Notes under the pieces: model-generated
Told to the model about the DNA's origin: nothing
Database searches by the model: none
The model's input: the letters and a program-made list of their open reading frames with translations, nothing else
Assembly (NCBI GenBank): GCA_013399855.1
Contig: VXAY01004360.1
Coordinates: 120,319-184,318, forward strand
From: Oxyruncus cristatus
Taxonomy: Eukaryota > Chordata > Aves > Passeriformes > Cotingidae
Length of the DNA stretch: 64,000 bases
Reading direction: 5' to 3'
Shown: positions 29,604 to 39,838 of the stretch, one piece after another
Layout: each line of letters begins with the position of its first letter
Numbering within the stretch: the stretch's first letter is position 1
Made by a program: the position numbers and the translations under genes

Positions 29604-29803
29604 ATTTTAGGGAAGCTGGTGAGAATCATATCATCACTCCTGGTTTAAAAGCATTTCAGAGCTTCCAAAGTTTCTGGGCTGCTGAGGGCCCTTAGGTTGC
29701 AAAATGTCTTTGCAGGGAAAAAAACCCAACAGATCTTGAGGTCACCTTTTCATCTTAGTAAAAGCCTTTTGAATATTTCAGTGATAGTTTCTCATTTTTG
29801 GTC
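29604..29803 (-). pseudogene. Relic of sulfotransferase exon 1
   Basis: The best-preserved stretch reads (plus strand) tttcagagcttccaaag, identical to the gene A exon 1 segment coding for LEALK. Similarity continues on both sides up to the place of the start codon. Stops appear in the aligned frame, and the donor end is diverged. Confidence 0.8.
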
Positions 29804-31381
29804 AGTCTTGTTCCTTTGTTCAACTCCTTGTCCAACTCCTTGCCAACACTGAGATTGCACACTGCTTTCTGTTATCTAGATAGCTTTTGATATCACCATG
29901 TAGTAAATAGCAAAGGACCTGTACTAAGTAATAGGTCAAAATGTTACTAATTCCAAATTTATGGGTCATGGTGACTTGTCTTTTTTTATCCATGGAAGCC
30001 CACAGTAAGACAAAGTCCTTCTCTTCTGGAAATGAAAACCTACAAACCCAGAATCGTCAGGTTCAAACAAACATACCTCTCCATGCAAAGCAATTTCACA
30101 TGGGCAGCTCTTGCACAGACATTTAGAAAATCTGACTGGGAAGCAGGTTGTGAGTGGCCCATCAAAGCTGTATCTGCAGCACTCCGCATTATTCCTGCCA
30201 GGGAGGAACAAGGCAGGGCTTGGCACTTAGGGCCCATCCCCTCCTCCAGCCAGGTGCAGGGTAGCTGGGAGCACCAGGGCACTGAGCCTCAGCCACAGGC
30301 ATCAGACACTTTCCTGGGAAAGGTGATGGGCCCAGGATTGGCCAGGATGTGGGTCTGTGGATGGGTTCAGCTTGGCAGGGCTGGTGGCCAGACAGTGCAG
30401 ACTGCAAGGAGCTAAACTCTGATTATGCTGAGGGGATGAGAGCCATAGGGGCTGATATGGGATCCTGGGCCATGGGCATGGTGGGGGCTGTCCTGAGGAG
30501 CTGTACAGGGACAGTCAGCACTTTGAGAGGGATTTAACAATTTTCCAATTTTTTTAGTTACATTTTTGGTTGCTGGTTTCTTCGTTTTTAAGCGTTAAGT
30601 TCAGTGTTCATATTCCCAGACAGATCTGTCTGGGAATATGTCAGGGGAATCCCTCTTCCAAGGAACTGAACTCCCTTTGCCAGACAGACATTTCCTTAGT
30701 TTTTCTGGTTTCCCAAAAGAATTGTTGTGACAAGAGGTCATGCAGCAAGTTTTGCATAGATATAAGCAAGGACACTGACATGAGCAAGGAGGGTGTAGAA
30801 AACATACCTATGTAGTATAAATGTATTTATTGTTGAATAAAGCCACTTTGTGTTAATTTAGCTACAGCATCATCAAGGGGCTTCTTTCCCCTGATCCTCT
30901 CATTTGAATGTCATGGTCCTTCCTACTTGCCACTTACTTTCCCAGAGAGGCCAATTGGAGCAAAACTCTTCAGAAAACATATAGCTATTCATTGCTTAAG
31001 AGTTCGTGACAGTAAGATCTCAAGAAGTCCCACTCTTCACCAATGTGTGGAGTTTGCCAAAGTGCCAAAGGCTTTTCTGTCTGACCTGTCAACACCAGTA
31101 GCCACAACAGATCTAAACCCAGACTATCATGTTCTCCCTGTAGACAGACATTTGTGGGTTTAGATCCCACACCATATATCCAGGTAAAGTCCACTGTGTG
31201 CCAAAGTAGAGGCTCTGTGTTGGTCCCTCCGCCTCACCACTGAGCACTGCAGGGGCCTCGTTCATTCACCATTTCAGGCCATGAAGAAGACACAGAGAGG
31301 CCACTAGACTGGTGCTATGATGTCTCTGCACCATCCCCCTCCTGGAAGGACACCAGGCATTCACTCGAGGTATACACACAT
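29804..31381. other. Spacer between the relic gene and the end of gene A
   Basis: No exon found. It contains a moderately GC-rich stretch (30180-30530) with overlapping open frames on both strands but no protein similarity I recognise, and the 32-base palindrome. Confidence 0.6.
30609..30640. repeat. Perfect 32-base palindrome without spacer
   Basis: The left half CATATTCCCAGACAGA is followed directly by its exact reverse complement TCTGTCTGGGAATATG. It lies between the relic exon 1 (29.8 kb) and the 3' end of gene A. Confidence 0.95.
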
Positions 31382-31387
31382 TTTATT
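31382..31387 (-). promoter_or_regulatory. Candidate polyadenylation signal of gene A (AATAAA)
   Basis: A canonical AATAAA on the minus strand about 180 bases downstream of gene A's stop. It is the first canonical hexamer I see after the stop, giving a short 3' UTR. Inference from motif and distance only. Confidence 0.5.
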
Positions 31388-31567
31388 TGGTTACATCAAG
31401 CAAAGCACATGCCCTAGACCCAGGACCCACCCAAATTCTTGGATATACCAGGTAGTCCTTAAAGGGGTTTTCCTCTTCTCTCATGGGAAGGAAAAATGGG
31501 GACTATCCACGTTTGGAGAAACATCTTTGGAACATGACTTGCTGTCGTGCTGCTCAACTTCTTATTT

Positions 31568-31698
31568 TCAGGCCTTGCAGTACACATCATATTTTATCTT
31601 TGCTGCCATCTTTGTTCGTCCTAGGGTATCTTCAAATTTCTGATACATTTCTTCATTCTGAGCCTTAGAGAAGAGATCTTTCCAGCTCCCAACAACCC
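31568..31698 (-). CDS. SULT6B1: Gene A exon 7 (last coding exon)
   Basis: Encodes residues 271-313 and the TGA stop. It carries SWKDLF followed by the family C-terminus ending KYDVYCKA. Acceptor acacag|GG. Most sulfotransferases have GDWK here; this copy has GSWK. Confidence 0.92.
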
Positions 31699-34600
31699 CT
31701 GTGTAAAAGAAGTACCAAAAACTGAAGGAAGATGTTCCTGAGAGAAAATAATACCTATACAGCAACGGGACAGGGTCATTGCCTACGCAAGGCAGGATCT
31801 GATTTATTCCCCTGAGAAATCTGATTGCCTGGGAGAAGCAAGGTAGCAAAGATCAGAATCAAAGGCTGTAGCCAGACCACAGGGAGCACTGTTGGTGAGC
31901 TGCCTGAACGTCCACCCTCCCCCTCCAGAGGGCCTTCTATGGCGGCTTCATAAATCTTTTACACAGAAGAGAGGAGAATCTGCTTTTTTCACAAGGGCAA
32001 GCTCATTTATGAATGGCTTCCTCTGAAGAGAGAAGTTTGTTCAAGTAGGTGGTAGAGAGGAGAGTGGCTAAATCCCTTTTCCTCCAAGGAATGGTGAGGG
32101 AAAGGGATTAAAGCAAGACCATACTGGCAATATTCAGAAACCAAAGACTCTTGATGCCATGGGCAGCAGGTGGGCTGCCAGAGCTCTGACACTGGCCCCA
32201 GGTCTGCAAGGGACCATCCCTGGGGTCACCACTGACACATTCATTGAGAGGAGACATATTAAGCTCACACTGAGTTGGTAACAATAAGGCCAGCAGAGCA
32301 GTGAGCAATGCATTCCCTTGAGGTTCAAGAGATTCTTGTCCCATTAGCACATCTCTTCCCAAAAGGGACTTTGATGAAGTGATATGTGTAGCCTGAGCAA
32401 CAGGCAAAGGCCACACCACAACCCCCCTGCACAGAGTAACCATAGAGCCCAGGTAGACTTGGTGCATAGTTGTTGGCATAACCTCACCAGTGTTGGCCTG
32501 CACCTTTGCACCTCACTTGCTTAACTAACCAGGGCTACTACACAAAAAAAAGAGCAACATGGAAGCAATGACCGAGAACATGAAGCCTGGCACTCTGGTA
32601 AATTTCTCACAAACTGCCCCCAAATCCCATAACTTGCAGAATGTCACTGAACAGGATGACACAGGAAAGAACTTACCCACACTTGTCCTTTGTATACAGT
32701 CCAGTGAGTTCATGGCTAAGTGAGGAAACATATTCAAAACTCCTTCTAGAGTTCTACTTCAGAAGGTAGATTCTCCATTTGCAGAGACTTACCTTTCCTG
32801 AAGAGGACATCCCCAAACTTTCCATGGGTTTCATTGGATTTCTCTTTCATAGCTTTGAAACTAGTCTCCTTGGCAATTCTGGAAAAATCTTCCTCACAGA
32901 GGGAGAATCCAAAGAAGGCAGCAATCTTTTTCATCCCCTGTATCTGGTCCTGCCCAAAGGTACATAACACAAAGGTGAAACCAAAAGATTTGACAGCGTG
33001 GCTGTGGTATGGAGCCAGCACCCAGTGGGAAGTGCAGCAGAGGAGCCTGTCTCCCATATATGTCACCAAGGAATTCTAAGAGCTCTAACAGAGAGGAAAT
33101 CCACACATACTGCCCTCAGCTTCAAGGCTTTTTCTTCTTGCCTCAAAGCAGCTATGCCTCTGGAAGATATGACTCCTTTCACAAACAGGCAAGAGTATCC
33201 TCCTTCTAACCCACAAAGGCCTCCCCCAAACATAAAAGAGTATCTCAGAAAGGCACACCCTTTCAAATAGGCTTGACTCAAGAGCTTCTACTTCTCCACA
33301 CTCATATATATCAGGAGAGTTGCATAATATACCCATCAAGGAAGACCTGGGTAAAATGTCACACCTCTTTGAGTTCCTCGTAGCTTATTACCATGATCCT
33401 CTCATTGTCAATGTATTTGTTCCATTCCACTAGGTGGTCAAAGTAAGATCCCCAGGCCACTGCAGAGAAAGAAGAGGTATAGCTGTGTAGAGTACTCCCC
33501 AAAATCCAAAACAGGCCCTTAATCAAATCAAATCAGCCAGTCCAGACAGCATGCCACTGGGATGGTGAAGTAGTGACCAGCTCAACATGTCTGCTCTTTC
33601 TCCTAAGGTCAGTGTACAATGCCCCAGCTATGGCCACTTGGTAGCACCAAACCACAAGCTCTGTTCTGGGAATGGAAAAGTCAAGCTAAAGCTTTCTCAT
33701 GATCTCTCTTCTGAGTTGAAGGCAAAACTCTGATTCTCTGGTACTCCCTGCTTCTGCTATAACATCAGCCTGTCTGTCTGTTCTGGGACTGCCTTCGCAA
33801 GGTACGTTAGAGGAGGATTCCCATGCACAGGTCTCTGTGTATGCCCCTCATGTAAGGAGGAATGCAAGAGGATGCAGGACAACGTACATTTCCCAGTCAT
33901 GAAGTCTGTAAAGTACTCATCCCACGAGGCAAAGGATGGCAGCACTGGCAGGTTATTGTAGAAGTGGTAATAGGAAACTGCCGTGTCCTTGGGGTTCCGA
34001 ACCAGCACAAGGATCTAGAGGAAGAAAACACATAATGTGGTTATGATCTGATGGCTGACAAAAACGCCATCTTCTCAACACATCACATAGAGTCACAGCA
34101 TCACAGAAACATTTAGGCTGGAAAAGATCTCTAAGATCATTGAATCCAGCCATTAACTAAGCACTGCCAAGTCCACCACTAAACCATGTCCCTAAGCGCC
34201 ACATCTACACATCTTTTACATATCTCCAGGGATGGTGACTCAACCACTTCCCTGGCACCCAGTTCCAATGCTCAACAACCTTCCATGAATAAATTTTTTC
34301 TAATATCCAATCTAAACTTCCTCTGGTGCAACTTAAGGCCATTTCCTTTTGTCCTATCACTTGTTACTTGTAAGAAAAGACCAACCTGCACCTGGCTGCA
34401 ACCTCCTTTCAGGCAGTTGTAGAGAGCAAAAAGGTCTCCCCTGAACCCCCTTTTCTCCAGGCTAAACAAAACCCAGCTCCCTTGGTTCTTCTCATAAGAC
34501 TTGTGCTCCTGACCCTTAACTAGCTCCGTTGCCTTCTTTAGACATGCTCCAGCACCTCAATGTCCTTCTTATAGCATAGTGAGAGACCCAGAACTGAACA

Positions 34601-37600
34601 CAGAATTCAAGGTGCAGCCTCACCAGGGCCAAATACAGAGGGACAATCACTTCCCTTGTCCTGTTGGCCACACTATTTCTGCTAAAAGGCCGGGATGCCA
34701 TTGGCCTTCCTGGACACCTGGGCACACTGCTGGCTCATGTTCAGATGGCTGTCAGCAAGCACCCCCAGGTCCTTTTCCACCAGGCAGCTTACCAGCCACT
34801 CTTCCCCAAGCCTGTAGTGCTGCATGGTGTTGTTATGGGGTAGGACCCAGTACTTACCATACAGAATCCCATAAAATTGGATTCTGCCCGTTATCTGTCC
34901 AAATCCCTCTACAGAGACTTCCTAACCCTCCAGCAAATCAACACTCCCACCCAGCTTGGTGTTGTCTGCAAATTGACTTGCCCACCAAAATTCACCTGAC
35001 CATATCATGCAGGTCTAATTCCTTTTCTTGAGAAGAAATCAGAGCTTTGGCAGGTTACTTGCCACTAATGTGAGCTTTAGGTTGAAAACAAGCTTTTCAG
35101 TGATTCCCTTGAGACAGTTCTGACCCAGTTCCAGGTCCAGAAAATGAGCTCATGGGCTACTGAACAGCAGAGACACAAGTAGGCTGTACAAGTTCCCTAG
35201 CTTCGCTCTGCAACAACTCCCATTTAAGATGATCTTAGCCCCAGCCTGTGGTGGCTTTTCCACCAGTACCCTGGCCTTGGAATCAAGTTAAAACAAACAG
35301 AGTAACTCCTTGTTACTCTGTTGAAACTTGTTCAGTTTTCTGACACAAACTTGGAAGCACCTTTCTGAAGGAGATATGAAGGGACAGTGAACCCAGACAC
35401 AAGCCCACCGACAGCAACCTCTTGAGTCAGCGAAGCTGCTGCTGGGACGGGATGTTTCTTCACAGCCTTAGCTCACAGGGCTCTCCCTTCAACCTTGGCA
35501 ATGTGCCAAGGTTGTTCAGCCCAGGTGAAAAAGCAGAAAACCTATCTCACACAAAGGAAAAGTTAACTTGAGATGAAAAAGCTTTTGCAGTGGGCTGCAA
35601 AGAGAAGACTCACCTTAGCCTTGCTTTGGAAAATGGATGGAGGCAAGAGACGAGGTGTCAGATGGGTTACTATAATTCTTCCGGAAGGCAGTTTCTTCAT
35701 CCTCTTTAAAGAAAGTGAGGAGAAATGTGACAAGATAGAAGTAGCTTATTCAGTGACATACCTTTTCAGGGTCCAGAGACTAGGGGTCTTATCCCTTGGA
35801 AAACTCAGAGGGATGCACGTACTGGTGGTGTAGGCTTCTGCCAGCCTCTGCCACCAAACGCCATTTCACATGACACAGGCCTGAGGACACGACACCAAAA
35901 AAAACACTGATCAAACCCACTGGTTCCAAGGCAGAGCACCCAGTGGCCTCTCAGCCCTGTGTGCCCTCTGAACACCCCTGTATTGAGACACCAAGGGCAA
36001 TAGCACAGGCTACTTGTGCAGAACACAGCTGTTAAAGCTCTAGGCTCTTCATTACCTCTGAGATCAGCCATTGTCTTTCAGCTATTACTACTTATAGGAA
36101 GAGCAGCGCCAATATTTGCATTTCCTGCTTACCTCATATATCCCAGGATCTCCAAATTCTAGACGCGGAAATATGTCTAGCTTCTTTTCAGCATTTATTC
36201 TCTCTTTTCTTTCCTCTTCTGTATATTTGGCATCTGCCAACTCCTTCACCATTTGTTCAACCCAGTTGGTTCCTGAAAGGATAAGGACACCAGAACCACA
36301 TTCATTCAACTGCATTTTTCCATGTAAACCTTACGGACAGAATATATTGTCAATCTGGTTCCACCTGAACCAGTTTTGTTCTATACTTCTGTACTTCAGC
36401 CTTTCAACAAGTATGTGTGCTGGGTTTGGCTGCAATAGAATTAATTTTCCCCATAGTAGCTGGTATGGTGCTATGTTTTGGATTTGTGATGAAAACAGGG
36501 TTGAGAACACAGAGATGTTTTACTTATTGAAGGCAGTGCTTACACAGCACCAAGGCCTTCTCACACTGACCCACCAGAGAGCAGATTGAAGGCACACAAG
36601 AAATTGTAAGGGGACATATCTGGGACAGCTGACCCCAACTGATCCAAAGAATATTCCCCAAAGGGAAATGTTGAGAGTCATAGCACTTGTCTTACCAAGT
36701 CACCATCACATGTGATGGAGCCCTGGAGATGGCTGAACATCTGTCTGTCACTAAGACAGAATTCCTTATTTTGCTTTGCTTGCACACACGGCTTTTGCTT
36801 GACCTATTAAACTGTCTGTATTTCAACTCATGACTTCTCGCACTTCTACCATTCTGTTTCTCTCCTCCATCCTGCCAGGAGTGAATGACTGAGTGGCCCC
36901 TGTGTGGCTGAGCTGCCAGCTAAGGTTAAATCACCACACTGGGCAATAATCGACAAGGGTATGCCAAAAGCCAACAGGGACAGAGCTGTCAAGCAGATAC
37001 TGTGAAGTGTCACCCTGCTTGCTTCAGAAGCACATCCCATCCCTCAGTAGAAGCAGAAGCACACCGCCATTGCTCTTTTCAACTCTTGCACTTTTTGGTT
37101 GCCTCAGACTACTCCCTGTGGAAATTACTCAAGAGAAGTGGAGCTCCCAGCAAAGTACCAAGTCATTCCTTGGCCTTTTCTGCTCTCCTTCCACCGTGTT
37201 GTCTTTAGGAACCTTCTGGCAGCAGAAGGGGTCATCAACCAAACCACCAGACCATCAAGCTCCTGAAACCATCTTTGCACTGGGCTTAGCTGCATTGCCC
37301 TCTGCATCCTGGGAAAACTGGTGTGTGAGGGACTGGGCTCAGAGAGCCAAATCTCAGCTTCCAACACCTTTCAACTTCCCACACCTTGTATGGTAGGTAG
37401 GTGGATCCTCACATATTTAAACCATTTCTGCCTGTGTACAGCTCTACGGGCTGCACACAAACGGGTTTTGAAAACACTGTAAAAGATTTTAGTGGGTGGT
37501 GAATCTCCACCCTCCAAAATTTCAAAACTCTTCTGGACAAGGCCTTGAACGACCAAACCTAACTTTGAAGGTTACTCTTTCCCCTGCTTTGAATAGGAGG

Positions 37601-37970
37601 TTGTATTATTTGACCTCCAGATATGCTTTACATCTTCAATTCATGATCCTATGAACTCTGATGTTACCATAAGCTTTTCTTGGGAATTACTGCTGTGCTA
37701 AATGATGGCTCAAACTTCTAGATTGCAACACTTGGTACTTGACTACTGACCAAAAAAACAAGACTCACCTGATTTAGGATAGCCTACTAGAATCACATCG
37801 TCGCTCCTGCTTTCAAAGGATTTCAGAGCTTCCAAAGTCTCTGGGCTGCTAATTGTAACAGGGAATAAAATATCTCTGTAGGAAAACAGCATGTCTTCTG
37901 GGGCAATCTTTTCACCCTCTGAATAACATTTTTCCATTATTTCAATGACTCTTTCGCTACTTCTGGCCAT
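31568..37970 (-). CDS. SULT6B1: Gene A: SULT6B1-like cytosolic sulfotransferase, seven coding exons, 313 aa
   Basis: Joining 37769-37970, 36133-36272, 35614-35703, 33888-34014, 33365-33459, 32793-32949 and 31568-31698 on the minus strand gives one open frame of 942 bases, all junctions GT-AG. Visible in the product: the 5'-phosphosulfate loop YPKSGTNW (64-71), the catalytic-type His128 in VTHL, the 3'-phosphate motif [13 protein letters not shown] from residue 150, and FRKG (268-271) followed by SWKDLF. These define the soluble PAPS-dependent sulfotransferase family. Length fits (about 300 aa), and there is no signal peptide or membrane segment, so it is cytosolic. The C-terminal KYDVYCKA resembles SULT6B1 rather than SULT1 or SULT2. 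Start: the ATG at 37970 has A at -3 and G at +4 and aligns with gene B's start; an in-frame ATG at 38075 would add 35 residues with no family similarity. The acceptor substrate is unknown. Odd: Ser275 replaces the usual Asp of GDWK. Confidence 0.93.
32793..32949 (-). CDS. SULT6B1: Gene A exon 6
   Basis: Encodes residues 219-270, including [11 protein letters not shown], the family's SF-AMK segment and the conserved [12 protein letters not shown]. Acceptor ggcag|GAC, donor G|gtaagt. Arg269 and Lys270 are the last PAPS-contacting residues. Confidence 0.92.
33365..33459 (-). CDS. SULT6B1: Gene A exon 5
   Basis: Encodes residues 187-218 ([14 protein letters not shown] then ISYEELKE). Acceptor ctgcag|TG, donor GAG|gtgtga. 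Counting by eye, about 18 of 31 residues match exon 5 of gene B, so the duplication is not recent. Confidence 0.91.
33888..34014 (-). CDS. SULT6B1: Gene A exon 4 (PAPS 3'-phosphate motif)
   Basis: Encodes residues 145-186 plus one base, beginning [18 protein letters not shown]. Arg150 and Ser158 are the expected 3'-phosphate ligands and both are present here. Acceptor cctctag|ATC, donor T|gtacgt. Confidence 0.92.
34088..34990 (-). mobile_element. CR1 LINE 3' fragment in intron 3 of gene A
   Basis: Begins tagagtcacagcatcacagaa and runs through the CR1 3' region back to the Asp-Asp region of the reverse transcriptase (ttggtgttgtctgcaaatt on plus). More diverged than the 51514 copy, with broken frames. 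Inserted in the gene's own orientation. Confidence 0.85.
35490..35514. repeat. Hairpin: 11-base stem, 3-base loop, in intron 3 of gene A
   Basis: CAACCTTGGCA, then atg, then TGCCAAGGTTG. A perfect stem about 100 bases downstream (gene sense) of exon 3; it could fold in the pre-mRNA. Confidence 0.85.
35614..35703 (-). CDS. SULT6B1: Gene A exon 3 (catalytic His)
   Basis: Encodes residues 115-144, starting RMKKLPSGR and carrying VTHL with His128, the position of the general base in this family. Exactly 30 codons, phase 0 on both sides; donor AAG|gtgagt. Confidence 0.92.
36133..36272 (-). CDS. SULT6B1: Gene A exon 2
   Basis: Encodes residues 68-114, completing the loop as GTNW and ending GDPGIYE. 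Acceptor ctttcag|GA, donor GAG|gtaagc. It is one codon longer than the same exon in gene B, within the charged stretch after the loop. Confidence 0.92.
36416..36938 (+). mobile_element. ERVL-type solo LTR in intron 1 of gene A
   Basis: Shows the course of a very common bird LTR family: start TGTGCTGGGTTTGGCTG, then ttaattttcccc-tagtagctgg, gctatgttttgga, gaccccaactgatccaaaga, the R-region gatggagccctggagatgg, and an end in ggttaaatcaccaca. It is antisense to gene A. Somewhat shortened compared with the usual form; no clear target duplication. Confidence 0.75.
37769..37970 (-). CDS. SULT6B1: Gene A exon 1
   Basis: Encodes residues 1-67 plus the first base of Gly68. It ends in YPKS, the front half of the PAPS 5'-phosphosulfate loop, and the donor reads G|gtgagt. 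The 202-base length equals that of gene B's exon 1 and of the exon 1 copy at 63671-63872. Confidence 0.92.
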
Positions 37971-38033
37971 GTTTGTATCCTTGTATAACTCTTCCAAAAG
38001 AGATACAGGCTGTCTTTCCACAATGCAGGAAAG

Positions 38034-38040
38034 TTTTATG
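38034..38040 (-). promoter_or_regulatory. Possible TATA-like element of gene A
   Basis: CATAAAA on the minus strand, 64-70 bases upstream of the chosen ATG, at roughly the distance of the better TATA box in front of gene B. If it works, transcription begins downstream of the in-frame ATG at 38075, which supports the shorter start. The motif is weak. Confidence 0.25.
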
Positions 38041-38075
38041 CAATATGTTTGCAAATCAGATAGGGTGTTGTTCAC

Positions 38076-39697
38076 TCAGGGTTGAAGGTACAAGTCACTG
38101 ATTAACTCTGTACTCTGTTAACCCCTTTTGACGTTACAGGACTGGAGACCAACAATAGAGGCATAGGGTCTTTGCTGCAGCTGTTACTAGGAACAGAATA
38201 TATTGGGGCAACAACTAATAGCATTAAAAATGTTAAATGAAACCAAAGAAAGACTTATAAAAGATATTTCCTGAAATATTTTTAACTGTTGAGCACTGCA
38301 ATGCAATTTGCAAGCTGGACAAGTGGCATGCAGTGGACATGTGGACAATGAATCTCAAACTGGCTTATTGACTCCATCGATGGATTCACATCCATCATGA
38401 CTTCCTTACAGATGGTGGCTCTGTCCTGCAGTCAGTCCCTCTCATATCATCACTTCAAGCAGTATCCCCAGAGCTAAGGTCAAGTACCATTTAAACCAGA
38501 ATTCTCAGGATAAAATACTCACATTTGAGATTTTTACATCACCAAATCCTACAGGAGGGTCACTTTCATGTGCAGATCAATACTTAGGTTCTGCATTAAT
38601 GTGAATCAAATTCTACCTGTATTACTTCAGTTCCATTTCTCTCTCCTAACATCCATAATTTAATCTTTGGGTGAAATTGTTCTTTATGTGGCTGTTCTTT
38701 GCATTCTAGCTGATACCTTTTTAGAAGATAAATAGTACTGCAGTGGAGAAATAGATATCTCCACAGATCATCCAAACAGACAGACAATACAGAAAGGCTT
38801 AACTGCCCTCTGGAGGGCCTTTCACTCTTTTTGTCATGTCCTTGAATATAGTATGAGTCCTGTTCACTATCCATATATCAAACCCTTGCATCACATCCTT
38901 GTCTCTTCCATCATAAATGGGTGCTAGACACTTACTCAGTAAATCTATACACAAGTTTAATTCAGTATGAGGAGGTATCAAATCAAAAGCATAAGTGTAG
39001 GACTTGGAAGATCGATAAAAGTTACTTACAAAGAATAATTTATTTTTCTCCCAAAATGCAGAACCATCAAAATAGACCATTTTATTGGAAATATTTTCTC
39101 TAGCAGTGCTCTTTGACTCATAAAAGTTTGAGACAGTGTTCATATATTATACTTTCTGCCAGCTTTGTTTTTGTTATTGTTTTCAGTTTTCTGTCCATGT
39201 GTTTACTCTGAGTTGCAAAGGAAAATTTCCTCCCACTTGCCAATACTAAAGAGCATCAAGAAATTTCCACTTTTTTTCTCCTGTCTTTGGAGCCAGCCAC
39301 CTGAATCCTGAAGGAGCCAGATAAGACCTCAACATGACATTTAACAGCCTGTCACCTGAGCCCCTGGGGACACAGGTGCCTCCATGTCCTTTAACCCTTA
39401 GACTCTGGTATCTGCTTAAGAGCAGGGTGCTCGATGCTGTCACAGCCACCCGTCAGTCTGCTCAGGAGCTGCAGAGGTGAGGGGTCAGAGCAGCCCTGTC
39501 TCTCTGGAGAGACTAGGAGGAACAAGGTGCCCTAAGCATGCCAGGAGCCCCAGTCCCAGCGCTGTCTGTCCAGGGGCCAGTGCCTCAGGGTAAGCAGGTG
39601 AATGACTCCTATGGCACAGCTCATATGGTACCCAGCAAAAACTCTGAGCTATTCAGTTATCTACAGGACAATCTGCCTTGGATAGAAATGCTGGTAT
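38076..39697. other. Spacer upstream of gene A
   Basis: No recognisable gene. A 114-codon frame (38799-39143, minus) has no family similarity that I can see. A short GC-rich piece at about 39440-39600 precedes the exon 3 relic. Confidence 0.55.
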
Positions 39698-39751
39698 CAG
39701 AAGCATTTGCAGAACAACATAAAGAGAAAATTCACCTTAGCCAAAGGTGAA

Positions 39752-39838
39752 TCCTCAGCCTTCCTTTGAAAAATTGATTGGGGAAAAGACATGAGGTAGG
39801 AGATGGGTTAATATAATTCTTCTGGTTTCATCATCTCG
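39752..39838 (-). pseudogene. Lone relic of sulfotransferase exon 3 between genes A and B
   Basis: Plus-strand gatgggtta-tataattctt-tgg and the flanking ccttcctttg match gene A exon 3, with an in-frame stop and lost catalytic reading. Intron sequence next to it (39698-39742) also matches gene A intron 3, ending in a copy of the donor region (caccttagcc). An extra segment of about 19 bases seems duplicated there. No other exons of this copy were found between A and B. Confidence 0.75.

Larger units (their letters stand above)
23706..29803 (-). pseudogene. Decayed SULT6B1-like gene downstream of gene A (exon relics 1, 3, 4, 5, 6 in order)
   Basis: Five blocks on the minus strand match exons of gene A at nucleotide level, in the right order and orientation: exon 1 at 29604-29803, 3 at 28258-28341, 4 at 26750-26826, 5 at 25311-25375, 6 at 23706-23810. 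Each is full of stops, indels or lost splice sites. The spacing (about 1.3-1.6 kb) looks like preserved introns, so this is an old segmental copy and not a retrocopy. I could not find exon 2 (expected 28.4-29.6 kb) or exon 7 (expected below 23.7 kb); a CR1 scrap at 22.9 kb and an LTR at 21.4 kb may have disrupted that end. The rest of the interval is AT-rich intron-like DNA with one pyrimidine microsatellite. Confidence 0.82.

Noticed and set aside
30032..30415. Overlapping open frames on both strands near 30.2 kb
   Set aside because: Frames open on both strands in GC-rich DNA, with no recognisable domain.
37971..38075. Upstream in-frame ATG extending gene A by 35 residues
   Set aside because: The extension does not resemble the family, the exon 1 start is aligned across copies, and a TATA-like element lies between the two ATGs.
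38799..39143. 114-codon minus-strand frame upstream of gene A
   Set aside because: No recognisable family, AT-rich composition, and no splice signals or neighbours that support it.
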